The notes under the pieces: generated by a model
What the model was told of the DNA's origin: nothing
Databases searched by the model: none
Seen by the model: the letters and a program-made list of their open reading frames with translations, nothing else
Shown here: in pieces, positions 1 through 8,465 of the stretch
How positions within the stretch are numbered: the first letter of the stretch is position 1
How the letters are laid out: each line of letters starts with the position of its first letter
Assembly: GCF_047717795.1 (NCBI RefSeq)
Contig: NZ_CP159808.1
Coordinates: 682,001 to 746,000 of the forward strand
Direction of reading: 5' to 3'
Origin: Marisalimonas sp016777705
GTDB taxonomy: Bacteria > Pseudomonadota > Alphaproteobacteria > Puniceispirillales > Marisalimonadaceae
DNA length: 64,000 nt
Position numbers and translations under genes: made by a program

Positions 1-583
1 CGTCAGCTAACTGAACTATAAATATTTTTTCAGCAGGTATTGAGGATATAGAATTTAGATCTATTTTTTTTGATAAAGTGTGAAACGAATCTAAAATAAT
101 TCCAACATTTTCATGATTAGCTCTTCTGACTATTTCCCAGGCATCGCGATGATCATTTATATATTTGCCCCAAGCTAGTGCTTCATAACCTACTTTTATA
201 GATCTTTCTTTGGCGATTTCCCCCAATTCATAAAAATCATTAGCTGCTCTGTCAATTCCGCCTAAAGATATATTTGAAGTATTAGAGCAAATTAATATTA
301 AATTTGTGTCTAATTCCTCCATTATTTCAAATTTTTTCTTAGCTCTATCAAATGCTCTTTTTCTGTGTTGATCAGGCATTCCTTCAAAGTCTCTGAAAGG
401 CTGAAATAATGTTATTTCTAGTCCATGATCTTTAACTAATTTTTTGACTTCTTTAGGAGATAGGTTATTAGTTAAAAAATCATTTTCAAAAATTTCAACG
501 CCATCAAATCCTGCTTTTGCAATTGCATGAATTTTTTCTTTTAATGTTCCATTTATTGATACAGTTGCTATAGATGTTTTCAT
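1..583 (-). CDS. QuiC-like sugar phosphate isomerase/epimerase family protein (3-dehydroshikimate dehydratase type), 3' end cut off by window edge
   Basis: The frame is open from an ATG at 583 down to base 2, giving 194 N-terminal residues; the rest lies outside the window. The start MKTSIATVSINGTL, followed by KAGFDGVEIFEND and LFQPFRDFEG, is the signature of the AP-endonuclease-2-type TIM barrel found in QuiC 3-dehydroshikimate dehydratases, which make protocatechuate from 3-dehydroshikimate. Expected metal ligands are visible as the Glu of GYEALAW and the Asp and His of ILDSFHT. Some family members carry a C-terminal hydroxyphenylpyruvate-dioxygenase-like domain, which cannot be checked here. 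It diverges from a GntR regulator across a repeat-containing spacer, so that regulator is the obvious candidate controller. Family assignment is firm; the exact substrate is inferred. Confidence 0.8.
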   Translation of the reverse strand, partial: MKTSIATVSINGTLKEKIHAIAKAGFDGVEIFENDFLTNNLSPKEVKKLVKDHGLEITLFQPFRDFEGMPDQHRKRAFDRAKKKFEIMEELDTNLILICSNTSNISLGGIDRAANDFYELGEIAKERSIKVGYEALAWGKYINDHRDAWEIVRRANHENVGIILDSFHTLSKKIDLNSISSIPAEKIFIVQLAD

Positions 584-593
584 TTGTAATTCC

Positions 594-629
594 AATAATA
601 TATGATATTTTTAAATAATATATGATATT
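594..629. promoter_or_regulatory. Tandem direct repeat, candidate operator between quiC-like gene and GntR regulator
   Basis: The 16-base unit AATAATATATGATATT occurs at 594-609 and again at 614-629, a period of exactly 20 bases or about two helical turns. It sits 10-46 bases upstream of the quiC-like start and 53-88 bases upstream of the regulator start chosen here. Two sites on the same helical face between divergent genes suit cooperative binding by a dimeric GntR protein. The function is inferred; the repeat itself is plain. Confidence 0.5.
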
Positions 630-681
630 ATTATTATGTTCAATAACTTGTCATATAAATTTTAAACTGGAATATTTCTTT

Positions 682-1344
682 ATGATGAATTCATTCAAAA
701 CAGTAGGTTTAAATACCTATGAAGTTATTAAAAACGATATTATTTGTGGTATTTTACCTCCATTAAAAAAATTAAAACTTTTAGAGCTTAAAATAAAATA
801 CAACACAAGTGTTTCAACTCTTAGGGAAATATTAAGTAGATTATCTGGTGATGGATTTGTTGTTTCAAAAGAACAAAAAGGATTTTATGTTAGTGCAGTT
901 TCTAAGTCTGATCTTTTTGAAATTGCTAATTTAAGAATATTAATTGAGAGCCATGCTTTGCAGCAGTCAATAAAAAATACTAATCCAGAATGGGAGGGAT
1001 TATTAATATCAGCCCACCATAAATTAAAATTCTATGAAAATGAAATGTTACAAAAAAAAACAGATGATAGAAATAATTGGAAAAAACATGATAGTGAATT
1101 TCATCAAGTTTTAGTACAGAATTGTGGTTCGAAAAATTTAATAGAATTACATAAATTGATTTTTGATAAATACCTAAGATATCAATTATTAATTTTAACT
1201 TTCAGAGGTTCTAAATCTGTTCAAGAACATCAAGATATTTTAGATTTCACATTGGGTAAAAATTATGAAAAAGCTCAATTTGTTTTAAAAACACATATAA
1301 CAAACGGTATTGATCACGCATTACAAAACTTTAAATTAGATTAA
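682..1344 (+). CDS. GntR-family transcriptional regulator, FadR/FCD subfamily
   Basis: A winged-helix domain comes first (TYEVIKNDIICGILPP, then STLREILSRLSGDGFVV), followed by an all-helical FCD ligand domain. The FCD domain has the usual metal-site residues, seen as KHDSEFHQ and a later EHQD. An upstream in-frame ATG at 622 would place the first codons inside the tandem repeat at 594-629 and would add an unrelated 20-residue leader. The paired ATGs at 682/685 immediately before NSFKTVGLNTYEVI fit the family better. FCD regulators usually sense organic acids and control the neighbouring catabolic gene. The divergent quiC-like gene is therefore the likely target. Family call firm, ligand unknown. 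Confidence 0.85.
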   Translation: MMNSFKTVGLNTYEVIKNDIICGILPPLKKLKLLELKIKYNTSVSTLREILSRLSGDGFVVSKEQKGFYVSAVSKSDLFEIANLRILIESHALQQSIKNTNPEWEGLLISAHHKLKFYENEMLQKKTDDRNNWKKHDSEFHQVLVQNCGSKNLIELHKLIFDKYLRYQLLILTFRGSKSVQEHQDILDFTLGKNYEKAQFVLKTHITNGIDHALQNFKLD

Positions 1345-1405
1345 AATTGAATTTTGAAATTAATTGTTTTAAGTATCTTCAATAAATATTTATTAGGGCT
1401 TTATT

Positions 1406-1699
1406 ATGAAGACAAACCTGTGTAGTGCTAAAAAAAAAGATTTACGTAAAAAAGCATACTCACTAAAACCATATGTCATGATTGGTCAACAAGGCCTTAC
1501 AGATGCTGTTCTTGCTGAAATTGATCTAGCCCTAAACGCACACGAACTTATAAAGATACGTATTAGAGGCGCGGATAAAAATGAGCGTTCTCTGCAATGT
1601 TTAAAAATTGAACAAGAATTGAATGCAACAATTATACATCAAGTTGGATTTATTACTGTTATATATAGACCTAAAGCTGATATTTCTGAAGTTCAATGA
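1406..1699 (+). CDS. yhbY: YhbY-family RNA-binding protein (CRM domain), ribosome assembly
   Basis: This 97-residue protein is a single CRS1/YhbY (CRM) domain. LRKKAYSLKPYVMIGQQGLTDAVLAEID carries the family GxxG-like loop region (IGQQGLT), and LIKIRIRG and VGFITVIYR form the later strands. YhbY binds pre-50S particles and helps assemble the large ribosomal subunit in the cytoplasm. Length is normal for the family. It has its own short upstream gap of 61 bases and is followed by a clear Rho-independent terminator, so it is the last gene of its transcript. Confidence 0.9.
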   Translation: MKTNLCSAKKKDLRKKAYSLKPYVMIGQQGLTDAVLAEIDLALNAHELIKIRIRGADKNERSLQCLKIEQELNATIIHQVGFITVIYRPKADISEVQ

Positions 1700-1712
1700 A
1701 AATATTTTTTTT

Positions 1713-1736
1713 ACTTGATTTACTCAAGTTTTTTTT
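1713..1736 (+). terminator. Rho-independent terminator after yhbY
   Basis: A 6-bp stem (ACTTGA at 1713-1718, TCAAGT at 1724-1729) with a 5-base loop runs directly into a T tract ending at 1736. The T tract follows on the plus strand only, so it ends yhbY transcription rather than the facing photolyase-like gene. Confidence 0.75.
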
Positions 1737-1749
1737 AAGAAGTGATCTG

Positions 1750-2895
1750 CTAGAGATTAGATAATTTTAATAAATAAGGTATATTTTTTTTAAAATTGAA
1801 AAACCCTTTTTTTGCATAGGAAAAAGCATTTATGTCCCATTCTCTTGCATAAAATTGATAAGTTACTTTTTTATCAGAAAGTTGATTTAAAAAAGAACTA
1901 TTTTTAAATATTTCGTTACCAACTGTCTCATGTGGTAAAATTAAGTTTTTAATTTTTTTTAATTCAATCCATCTTAATAAATTTTCAATCGTCTCAACTA
2001 ATTCAATTTTATTATTATTATTAATAATATCTTCAAAAATATCATTTTCAAATTTATTTATTAAAGGGTTTCCATTCTTTAATTTATATAAACACGTATG
2101 ATAATTAATATTAAAATCTATAAATTCTTGATTTAATGTTAAATCATTATTGTTTAAAACTATTCCTAAGTTATCAATTTCTGTAATTGAACTTTCTTTA
2201 GAAAAATTTAAGTCTATAGCCTTTTCATGAGGAGTATTTTTGGGTGATAAAGTTATATCTTCATGTAATTGTCCCTTTGGATAAAATCTATTATCAGTAA
2301 AATGTTTTATATTTTCAGCTCTTGCTATGTAAGGTTTCCCAATTGTTTGAATGCCTGCGACCCATCTCCAGCCTAGTGTATTAGATGCAGGACACCAATC
2401 AATTAAGTTATTTTTAAAAAAATTTGCGCCAGACTCCCAGCTATACTTTAAAGTAAAAATCCAAATACTAGCAAACCACATTCGTGAATGGTTATGAAGG
2501 TAACCTGTTTCAATTAATTCATCTTTCCAATGATCAAAGCATTTTATACCTGTTTTGGTTGGTATAATTTGATTGTAATGCTTTAATTCATATTCTTTAT
2601 AAACATAAGGATGAGTTTCTAGCCATCCTTTCCAATATGTTCTCCAAAAAATCTCTTCAATGAATTTTTCAATATTTTCATATTTATGTTTATTTAAAAT
2701 GATTTTTAATACTTCGTATTCACTAATAAATCTTCTTCTTAAATAAGGTGATAATCTAGAAACATTTTTATGAGGAATTCCATAGTCAAAATTCCTATCC
2801 GAAGAGTATGATAAAATTTGAGTATCACTAAATTGCTTTATGCTTTCTATTAACTTAGATTTACTCTTAGGGAACATGATTTTATATATTTGCAA
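1750..2895 (-). CDS. Photolyase/cryptochrome FAD-binding-domain protein lacking the N-terminal antenna domain
   Basis: The protein (381 residues) begins almost directly with the helical FAD domain of DNA photolyases. LSPYLRRRFISEYEVL lies near residues 48-65, IEEIFWRTYWKGWLE follows, then YLHNHSRMWFASIWIFTL and ASNTLGWRWVAGIQT, the flavin-contacting block. The roughly 130-residue alpha/beta antenna domain that normally precedes this is missing. Instead about 140 residues follow the FAD domain, with a possible small alpha/beta segment (LVETIENLLRWI, KNLILPHETVG). Similar antenna-less proteins occur in marine alphaproteobacteria as a recognised family of unproven repair activity. It overlaps the DUF3429 gene upstream by 14 bases, so the two are co-expressed. 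Confidence 0.85.
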   Translation of the reverse strand: MQIYKIMFPKSKSKLIESIKQFSDTQILSYSSDRNFDYGIPHKNVSRLSPYLRRRFISEYEVLKIILNKHKYENIEKFIEEIFWRTYWKGWLETHPYVYKEYELKHYNQIIPTKTGIKCFDHWKDELIETGYLHNHSRMWFASIWIFTLKYSWESGANFFKNNLIDWCPASNTLGWRWVAGIQTIGKPYIARAENIKHFTDNRFYPKGQLHEDITLSPKNTPHEKAIDLNFSKESSITEIDNLGIVLNNNDLTLNQEFIDFNINYHTCLYKLKNGNPLINKFENDIFEDIINNNNKIELVETIENLLRWIELKKIKNLILPHETVGNEIFKNSSFLNQLSDKKVTYQFYAREWDINAFSYAKKGFFNFKKNIPYLLKLSNL

Positions 2896-3367
2896 TAATT
2901 AAATATGAAAAAATTAACACTACGATAACTATAGATGAAAGTACTCTTCTCAAATAGATATACCATTTTGGAAAAAACAAAATATCTTTGTATATTTCAT
3001 CAATTAATTGAGAGATCATGAATCCTATAGATAATATTAATATACTAAAATTTTGTTCTAAAGATAATATTATAATTCCAAATAATGCAGGTGTTATTGA
3101 CCAAATAAGTGTGAATATTTTAAATCTACTTGAATAATTAGTAGTTTTTTCAGATTCAAGTATCATTCCCCAATAAACAGATCCTAAAAAGGTCAAAATA
3201 ATTACGCCATAATTTTTAGTAAGATTAATCGTAAATAATAGATTTGGATAATTAAACCATGTATCAATTAATCCTACTATGAAAGGAGTTAATCCAAAAA
3301 ATCCAAATAAAATTATTAATTTTTCATAATTTTTAAATTTATTATAATTTTCTAAAATATTTTTCAT
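2882..3367 (-). CDS. DUF3429-family integral membrane protein
   Basis: This 161-residue protein has about five hydrophobic segments: FGFFGLTPFIVGLI, YGVIILTFLGSVYWGMIL, IWSITPALFGIIILSL, ILILSIGFMISQLI and VLSSIVIVVLIFSYLII. The FLGSVYWGM and FPKWYIYLRR motifs are typical of DUF3429. No catalytic function is known for the family. It is the first gene of a two-gene minus-strand unit and overlaps the photolyase-like start by 14 bases. This suggests a shared role, possibly in light or UV response, but that is inference only. Confidence 0.75.
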   Translation of the reverse strand: MKNILENYNKFKNYEKLIILFGFFGLTPFIVGLIDTWFNYPNLLFTINLTKNYGVIILTFLGSVYWGMILESEKTTNYSSRFKIFTLIWSITPALFGIIILSLEQNFSILILSIGFMISQLIDEIYKDILFFPKWYIYLRRVLSSIVIVVLIFSYLIIANI

Positions 3368-3462
3368 TAAGTTATGCTTTTGGGAAATAGTAATTTAATT
3401 ATATCTTTAATTATAATTAATGTTGATAACAATATTTTAAAAGCTAGAGAGCCAAATAGTCA

Positions 3463-4107
3463 ATGGATAACTGTATTGTATGTAAAAGTAAATGTTTAGA
3501 TATTTTTTTAAAAGTCGATGATTTAACTTACTGGAAATGTAAATTTTGTGAAGCAAAGTTTTTGGATAAAAAAAATTATATTAGTTACAACGAAGAAAAA
3601 AAACATTACTTAAAACACAATAATAGCCTTAGTGATCAAGGTTACAGAGATTTTCTTCAGTATCTTATTAAACCACTCAAAGATAAAATATCAAATAATG
3701 ACTTTGGTTTGGATTATGGATGTGGTTATGCTCCAGCGCTTACAGATATATTCAAAAAAGATGGCTTTAATATTGATGTTTATGATCCATTTTTTTTTCC
3801 TAATCAAAATATTTTTCTTAAAAAATTTAAATTTATTGCTTGTTCTGAAGTTGTTGAACATCTTTTCAAACCATACGAAGAATTTATTAAAATTGATAAC
3901 TTGATGGACTTGAATGCCTGGTTTGGGGTCATGACTTCATTTATGACTGAAGATTTTTTATTTAAAAATTGGCATTACAGAAGAGATCCAACACATGTGG
4001 TTTTTTATAAAAAAAAGACATTTAAGGTCATAGCTAGTCAACGTCGTTGGAAAGTTTTATTTCCATCAAAAAATATAGCATTATTTAACAAAATTGATCT
4101 TAGTTAA
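3463..4107 (+). CDS. Class I SAM-dependent methyltransferase with N-terminal zinc-ribbon-like motif
   Basis: The 214-residue protein starts with two cysteine pairs (CIVC near residue 4 and CKFC near 26), a zinc-ribbon-like knuckle common in methyltransferases that act on sugars or small molecules. The SAM-binding glycine loop is GLDYGCGYAPAL, followed by the acidic residue of NIDVYDP. CSEVVEHLFKP is the usual post-I motif, and DPTHVVFYKKKTF is a late-domain signature of this group. Substrate unknown. It is separated by 67 bases from the next same-strand gene, also methyltransferase-like. Confident on fold, not on substrate. Confidence 0.75.
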   Translation: MDNCIVCKSKCLDIFLKVDDLTYWKCKFCEAKFLDKKNYISYNEEKKHYLKHNNSLSDQGYRDFLQYLIKPLKDKISNNDFGLDYGCGYAPALTDIFKKDGFNIDVYDPFFFPNQNIFLKKFKFIACSEVVEHLFKPYEEFIKIDNLMDLNAWFGVMTSFMTEDFLFKNWHYRRDPTHVVFYKKKTFKVIASQRRWKVLFPSKNIALFNKIDLS

Positions 4108-4174
4108 TATTTTTGTGCTAATTTATTTTAGTCCTACTAATAAAACGTGATAATAAAAGAAACTTTAATATATT

Positions 4175-4759
4175 ATGGTAAAATCTAAAGTAGAAAATCA
4201 ACCTTTGTTTGATGGTAACGACAAATTATTTAAATTCTATTTACAAGATTGTAAACTTTACTTTGAATACGGTGTTGGGTTATCAACAAGCTGGGTATTT
4301 GAAAACTCTAATACAAAAATTATAGCTGTTGACACTGATAAAGAATGGATTAGTCATGTTGATAATAGAGTTGATAATAGAGTTGATAATTTACGCGTCA
4401 AATTAGTTTGGGTTAATCTAGGAGATTTAACAAAGTGGGGTCGCCCTAATTCTTATAAATATAGAAATAATTTTATTGATTATGTAAGTGGTGTTTGGAA
4501 CTTTAAAAGCCAAGCAGACGTAATATTAATTGATGGAAGGTTTAGAGTGGCTTGTTTTTTGTATAGCTTGATACACTCTAAAAAAGATTCAATAATTATA
4601 TTTGACGATTACTTTAATCGACCATGGTATCATATTGTTGAAGATGTTATTCCATTATATGATAAGTGTGGACGCCAGGCTATTTTTAAAGTCCCAGATA
4701 ATTATAATAAAAATTTAGCACAAGATTTATTAATTAAATTTTTATATGTGTTTGATTAA
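4175..4759 (+). CDS. Hypothetical protein with methyltransferase-like Rossmann fold
   Basis: I do not recognise a named family. YFEYGVGLSTSWVFEN followed by TKIIAVDTDKEWISHV resembles the glycine loop and acidic strand 2 of a SAM-type Rossmann fold. ADVILIDGRFRVACFLYSL and SIIIFDDYFNRPWYHIV look like strands 4 and 5, as in FkbM-like and related methyltransferases. An internal tandem VDNR repeat lies near residues 62-72. The stop codon overlaps the lptD stop on the other strand by 4 bases. Lacking a recognisable target domain, it may be a methyltransferase-like protein with another role. Confidence 0.6.
   Translation: MVKSKVENQPLFDGNDKLFKFYLQDCKLYFEYGVGLSTSWVFENSNTKIIAVDTDKEWISHVDNRVDNRVDNLRVKLVWVNLGDLTKWGRPNSYKYRNNFIDYVSGVWNFKSQADVILIDGRFRVACFLYSLIHSKKDSIIIFDDYFNRPWYHIVEDVIPLYDKCGRQAIFKVPDNYNKNLAQDLLIKFLYVFD
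4358..4390 (+). repeat. In-frame 12-base tandem repeat
   Basis: The unit GTTGATAATAGA occurs at 4358-4369 and 4370-4381, then a 9-base partial copy at 4382-4390. It encodes VDNRVDNRVDN and keeps the reading frame. It lies directly after the acidic end of the second Rossmann strand, in a surface loop. Confidence 0.85.
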
Positions 4760-6924
4760 TCTTTTAAAAATTCACTTATTTTTGGTTGATATGCAAAATC
4801 ACCTAAATTTCTAAAATTAAATGTTAGATAAATAGAATCTTCTGCAAGTAAATCTCTGTCAGCAACCTCACCGCTACTCTTATATTCAAGTAATATTGTT
4901 AAACAATTTCCAAACATATAACCTGTATCTGTGTAGGCTAAAGCTAAACTTTCTTCTATTAAATCTTCTTTATTATTGCCTAGATCGTATGTCTGGTTAT
5001 AGGATGTAGACCAGCTTGAAAAAGTTTTAGAAACCCCTAATTTTAATTCTTCTCTGTTAGTGTTGTTGGAAACAAACCCGCCATTGACAGATTTATGATT
5101 TGCAGAATATGACCATTCATTTATAGACCCATTAAGCTTAAAATCTGAAGTGTCAGATTCAAAATTATGGTGGTTGTAAAGTGAGAACCATGAAAAATTA
5201 AAAAAAGCACTTGGGTTCCAGTCAATAGAACTAATTATATGTGACTGTCTTCCTTGGTTAATACTGTTAATATTTTTTTGAGTACCGCTCATTTTTTGAC
5301 TTTGACCTACAAAAAAATTTATATCCCCATAATTTTCGGTCATAACTAAAGTTGTTAAACCTGCATTCAATCGGTCATTGCTTTGAATATTATCTCTACC
5401 TTGATATTGGTTGGTTAAAAACAAATTAGCCTGGTCTAATCTGAATTCAGATGAGTCCCTGTTTGGAACTTCGTCAGTTCTGTCAGTTGAAAACACAGAA
5501 CTAAATTGAAGTTTAGGTTCAAATATAATTCCAACATTCTCATTTGCAAAATCGTACTGTTTGCTTGCAGCTATTGAAAAACCTGATGAAAACCTATCTA
5601 TATATCTGTTTTTATTTTCATCTGTTGAGGGTCTTCCTTGTATAGAATACAAATCTAAACCTACATTAAAATCTCCCTCAATTGTTATATCATTAAGATA
5701 AACCTTTTTATTAATCTCTCCGAGTCCAGACCAGCGCTTAATGTCATAACCTTCATCATTATAAATTGAATGAGCTTTTAATTTAATATCATAGTTATAT
5801 TTTTGGTTATTGTTAAAAAAATGATGAGATATTGAAGGTGCTAGAGTGGGTTCATTGTTGCTTTTAGTACCGTTTAAATTTTGAATATTATATATTTCTA
5901 TATTTGAAATCGACTTTTGATTTACCTTTTCTAAATTAATGAAACTTTTATATGTTGAATCACCGTCAAAACCATATCTTCTCATAAATGTTTCTTGATC
6001 AGCATATTTCCCTTCTAAAGTCATGTTCCAGCCGTTTCTTAAATTAGACGTAGCAGAAAGGTTAACTCCAAAAACATTATCTCCTACAGATTTATTAGTA
6101 TCTAGATTTCCTTTAAAAATATTAGTTTCTAATGAAGTAGTCTCATATTTTTTTCTGATGTTTAATTGATCAGCATGACCCGTTTTCCCATTTTGGTGAG
6201 TAGTAAACGTCATATCCCAAGTTGGGTTGTTTTCAGGAGCATAGTAATAAGGTACTTTAATATGAAATCTATTTTGATTTGAGTATCCATACTTTGGTGT
6301 TAAAAAACCAGACCTACGTTTAATAGTCCAATCTGGAAAACTTAAGTAGGGAAGATAATAAACAGGCATAGAAAAAATTTTCATAACAGGGTGAGTAAGA
6401 TAAACAGTTTGTGTTAAAGGGTCATGTTTAATTTGTTTAGATTCAATTCTCCAAATAGGGGTCTCACCATCTTTTACATTGCATTCACAAGCTGAATAAA
6501 CTCCTTCATTAAAGAAACTCTCTCCGTTATCATTTCTACGAAGTTCTGGAGATGTTATATAAGATTTATCAGCTAACTTGGCATATAATGGTGATGCAAC
6601 AATTGATTTAAACTCATTTGTAAGAACTACTTTATCTGACTCGTATATCGAACCATCTTTTTCTGTTAGTAAAACATTCCCAATAGCAACCGCTTTATCA
6701 GTTGTTTGGTTATATTCAACCTTGTCAGCAGTGATTTTACGTGCATCTGATGTGATGACTACATTTCCAGTTGCTGTCATTACATTTGTGCTGTCATTTA
6801 CCTGAAGCTTATCGCTTGTGAAGTTAATATCTTCAGACTTAGAAAAAGGTTTTTTGTTATTTTGAGCAATAGCATTTTCGCTTATAAAGAAAATCAAAAA
6901 ACAAAATAATCTTAAAAAAAACAT
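4756..6924 (-). CDS. lptD: LPS-assembly outer-membrane protein LptD
   Basis: The protein (722 residues) has an N-terminal signal peptide ending around ENAIAQ. An OstA/LptA-like beta-jellyroll follows at about residues 30-130 (DKLQVNDSTNVMTATGNVVI, then ITADKVEYNQTTDKAVAIGNV), and then a long C-terminal beta-barrel. YSACECNVKDGETPIWRIESKQI and the IFSMPVYYLPYLSFPDWTIKRRSGFLTPKYG block are characteristic of alphaproteobacterial LptD. It inserts lipopolysaccharide into the outer leaflet of the outer membrane. Cysteines are present near 147/149 and in YMFGNCL, which could form the stabilising disulfide. The start has a good ribosome site (AAGGA, 6 bases upstream). It follows the FAD-dehydrogenase gene by 64 bases. 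Confidence 0.93.
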   Translation of the reverse strand: MFFLRLFCFLIFFISENAIAQNNKKPFSKSEDINFTSDKLQVNDSTNVMTATGNVVITSDARKITADKVEYNQTTDKAVAIGNVLLTEKDGSIYESDKVVLTNEFKSIVASPLYAKLADKSYITSPELRRNDNGESFFNEGVYSACECNVKDGETPIWRIESKQIKHDPLTQTVYLTHPVMKIFSMPVYYLPYLSFPDWTIKRRSGFLTPKYGYSNQNRFHIKVPYYYAPENNPTWDMTFTTHQNGKTGHADQLNIRKKYETTSLETNIFKGNLDTNKSVGDNVFGVNLSATSNLRNGWNMTLEGKYADQETFMRRYGFDGDSTYKSFINLEKVNQKSISNIEIYNIQNLNGTKSNNEPTLAPSISHHFFNNNQKYNYDIKLKAHSIYNDEGYDIKRWSGLGEINKKVYLNDITIEGDFNVGLDLYSIQGRPSTDENKNRYIDRFSSGFSIAASKQYDFANENVGIIFEPKLQFSSVFSTDRTDEVPNRDSSEFRLDQANLFLTNQYQGRDNIQSNDRLNAGLTTLVMTENYGDINFFVGQSQKMSGTQKNINSINQGRQSHIISSIDWNPSAFFNFSWFSLYNHHNFESDTSDFKLNGSINEWSYSANHKSVNGGFVSNNTNREELKLGVSKTFSSWSTSYNQTYDLGNNKEDLIEESLALAYTDTGYMFGNCLTILLEYKSSGEVADRDLLAEDSIYLTFNFRNLGDFAYQPKISEFLKD

Positions 6925-6988
6925 TATTATCCTTATAATTATTTATTTATACATAACGTATTTGAATATTAAATGACACTATTAATTG

Positions 6989-8446
6989 TTAAAATAAAAC
7001 TTTGCCTGGGTTCATTATACATTTTGGATCGAGTTCTTTTTTTATTGTCTTCATCAAAGAATAAGCCACACTGTCTTTATGCTTTTCTAAGCTTTTTTTC
7101 TTTAATTGTCCCACGCCATGTTCTGCAGAAAAAGAGCCATTATACTTATTAACAATTTCATAAAGTTTATCTGTAAGCTCAAGACTTTTACCATCAAATC
7201 CATCCGGCAAAGATCCATTACCAAAAACATTATAATGAAGATTTCCATCGCCTAGATGTCCAAAATATATTGTTTTTAAGTTAGGTAGAAAGTTAGTAAT
7301 CATTTTTTGTGCATCTTTATGAAAACTTTCTATCGACGCAACAGGTAATGAAATATCGTGCTTTAAACATTTGATAAGTTTAGATTTCTGAAGTTCTTTT
7401 TTTTCAGATTCTGCACCTGCTTCTCTAATTGACCAGATTGACTTTTTTTGGCTCTCATTTTTACAAATGGTTGCGTCAGATATTAAAGCACTTTCTAGAC
7501 AGGTTTCTAAAACATTTTCAATTGTGTCTATTATTGGTATTTGACCATTCTTATCTGGGATAATTTCATTTTCAGAGAAGCTTGAAATGTCTATTAAGAT
7601 ACCCATCTCGGGTGTTTTTTCTAGAGGCATTACAATATTATCAATATTATTTTTAGCGATATTCCAAAAACTCTTAGGCATGAGTTCGAAAGATTCTATT
7701 CTGTCTGGAAAATGAGAGGTGAATACATTTAAAAGTTTAATTGCGTTTGAAATCTTGTCAGCTTCGACAAACAAGGTTGTTATCATTTTAGGTAATTGAA
7801 AAAGTTTTAATGTGGCTGCTGTAATTATTCCAAGTGTTCCTTCAGCCCCAATAAAAAGATTTTTTAAGTCGTAACCAGTATTATCTTTTTTTAATTCAGA
7901 CAATAGGTTCATAATTTTACCATCAGGTAGTACAATTTCTAATCCAAGACATAGTTCTCTAGTATTTCCATATTTTAATACGTTAACTCCTCCGGCATTA
8001 GTTGATAGGTTGCCGCCTATCATACAAGAACCTTCAGCTCCTAAACTAAGTGGAAAAAATAAATTTTGTTCTTCAACTATTTCGTGGATCTTTGATAAAA
8101 TCATGCCTGAATCTACAGTAATAGTTTGGGCTTCTTTGTTAAACGCTCGTACGTTATTCATTTTTTCTAAAGAAATTATAATTGATTTTCCAGATTGATC
8201 TGGGGTAGCTGCTCCACAAAGGCTTGTATTTCCACCTTGAGGTACAACATCAATTTTATTTTTGTGAGCAAACTTGAGTATTGAGGAAACTTCTCTAGTA
8301 TTAACAGGTCTTAATACAGCAACAGCTTGTCCAACATATTGTTCTCTCCAATCTTTAACGTACTTAGCTTGTTCTTCTTTATCAAAAATTGGGGGGGTTT
8401 TTAAGTTTAATGATTTAAGAGAATTATCTAAAAAATTATTTTGCAT
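6989..8446 (-). CDS. FAD-binding 2-hydroxyacid dehydrogenase (GlcD/D-2-hydroxyglutarate dehydrogenase type)
   Basis: This 485-residue protein has a PCMH-type FAD domain: VVPQGGNTSLCGAATP near residue 70, LGAEGSCMIGGNLSTNAGG, and IGAEGTLGIITAATLKL. A FAD-oxidase-C domain follows, with FGHLGDGNLHYNVF, SAEHGVGQLKK and the terminal PKCIMNPGKVL. These enzymes oxidise D-2-hydroxyacids such as D-2-hydroxyglutarate, D-lactate or glycolate and pass electrons to a carrier. The sequence does not settle the substrate. It lies 19 bases downstream of the CysQ-Sua5 fusion gene and is likely co-transcribed with it. A sua5 gene next to an FAD oxidoreductase is, to my knowledge, a common alphaproteobacterial arrangement. 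Confidence 0.88.
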   Translation of the reverse strand: MQNNFLDNSLKSLNLKTPPIFDKEEQAKYVKDWREQYVGQAVAVLRPVNTREVSSILKFAHKNKIDVVPQGGNTSLCGAATPDQSGKSIIISLEKMNNVRAFNKEAQTITVDSGMILSKIHEIVEEQNLFFPLSLGAEGSCMIGGNLSTNAGGVNVLKYGNTRELCLGLEIVLPDGKIMNLLSELKKDNTGYDLKNLFIGAEGTLGIITAATLKLFQLPKMITTLFVEADKISNAIKLLNVFTSHFPDRIESFELMPKSFWNIAKNNIDNIVMPLEKTPEMGILIDISSFSENEIIPDKNGQIPIIDTIENVLETCLESALISDATICKNESQKKSIWSIREAGAESEKKELQKSKLIKCLKHDISLPVASIESFHKDAQKMITNFLPNLKTIYFGHLGDGNLHYNVFGNGSLPDGFDGKSLELTDKLYEIVNKYNGSFSAEHGVGQLKKKSLEKHKDSVAYSLMKTIKKELDPKCIMNPGKVLF

Positions 8447-8465
8447 TTGTTTCCTAATAAATGAT

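Noticed and set aside
3632..3904. A 90-codon open frame inside the methyltransferase gene
   Set aside because: It is hydrophobic low-complexity sequence in an alternative frame, while the host frame carries the SAM motifs.
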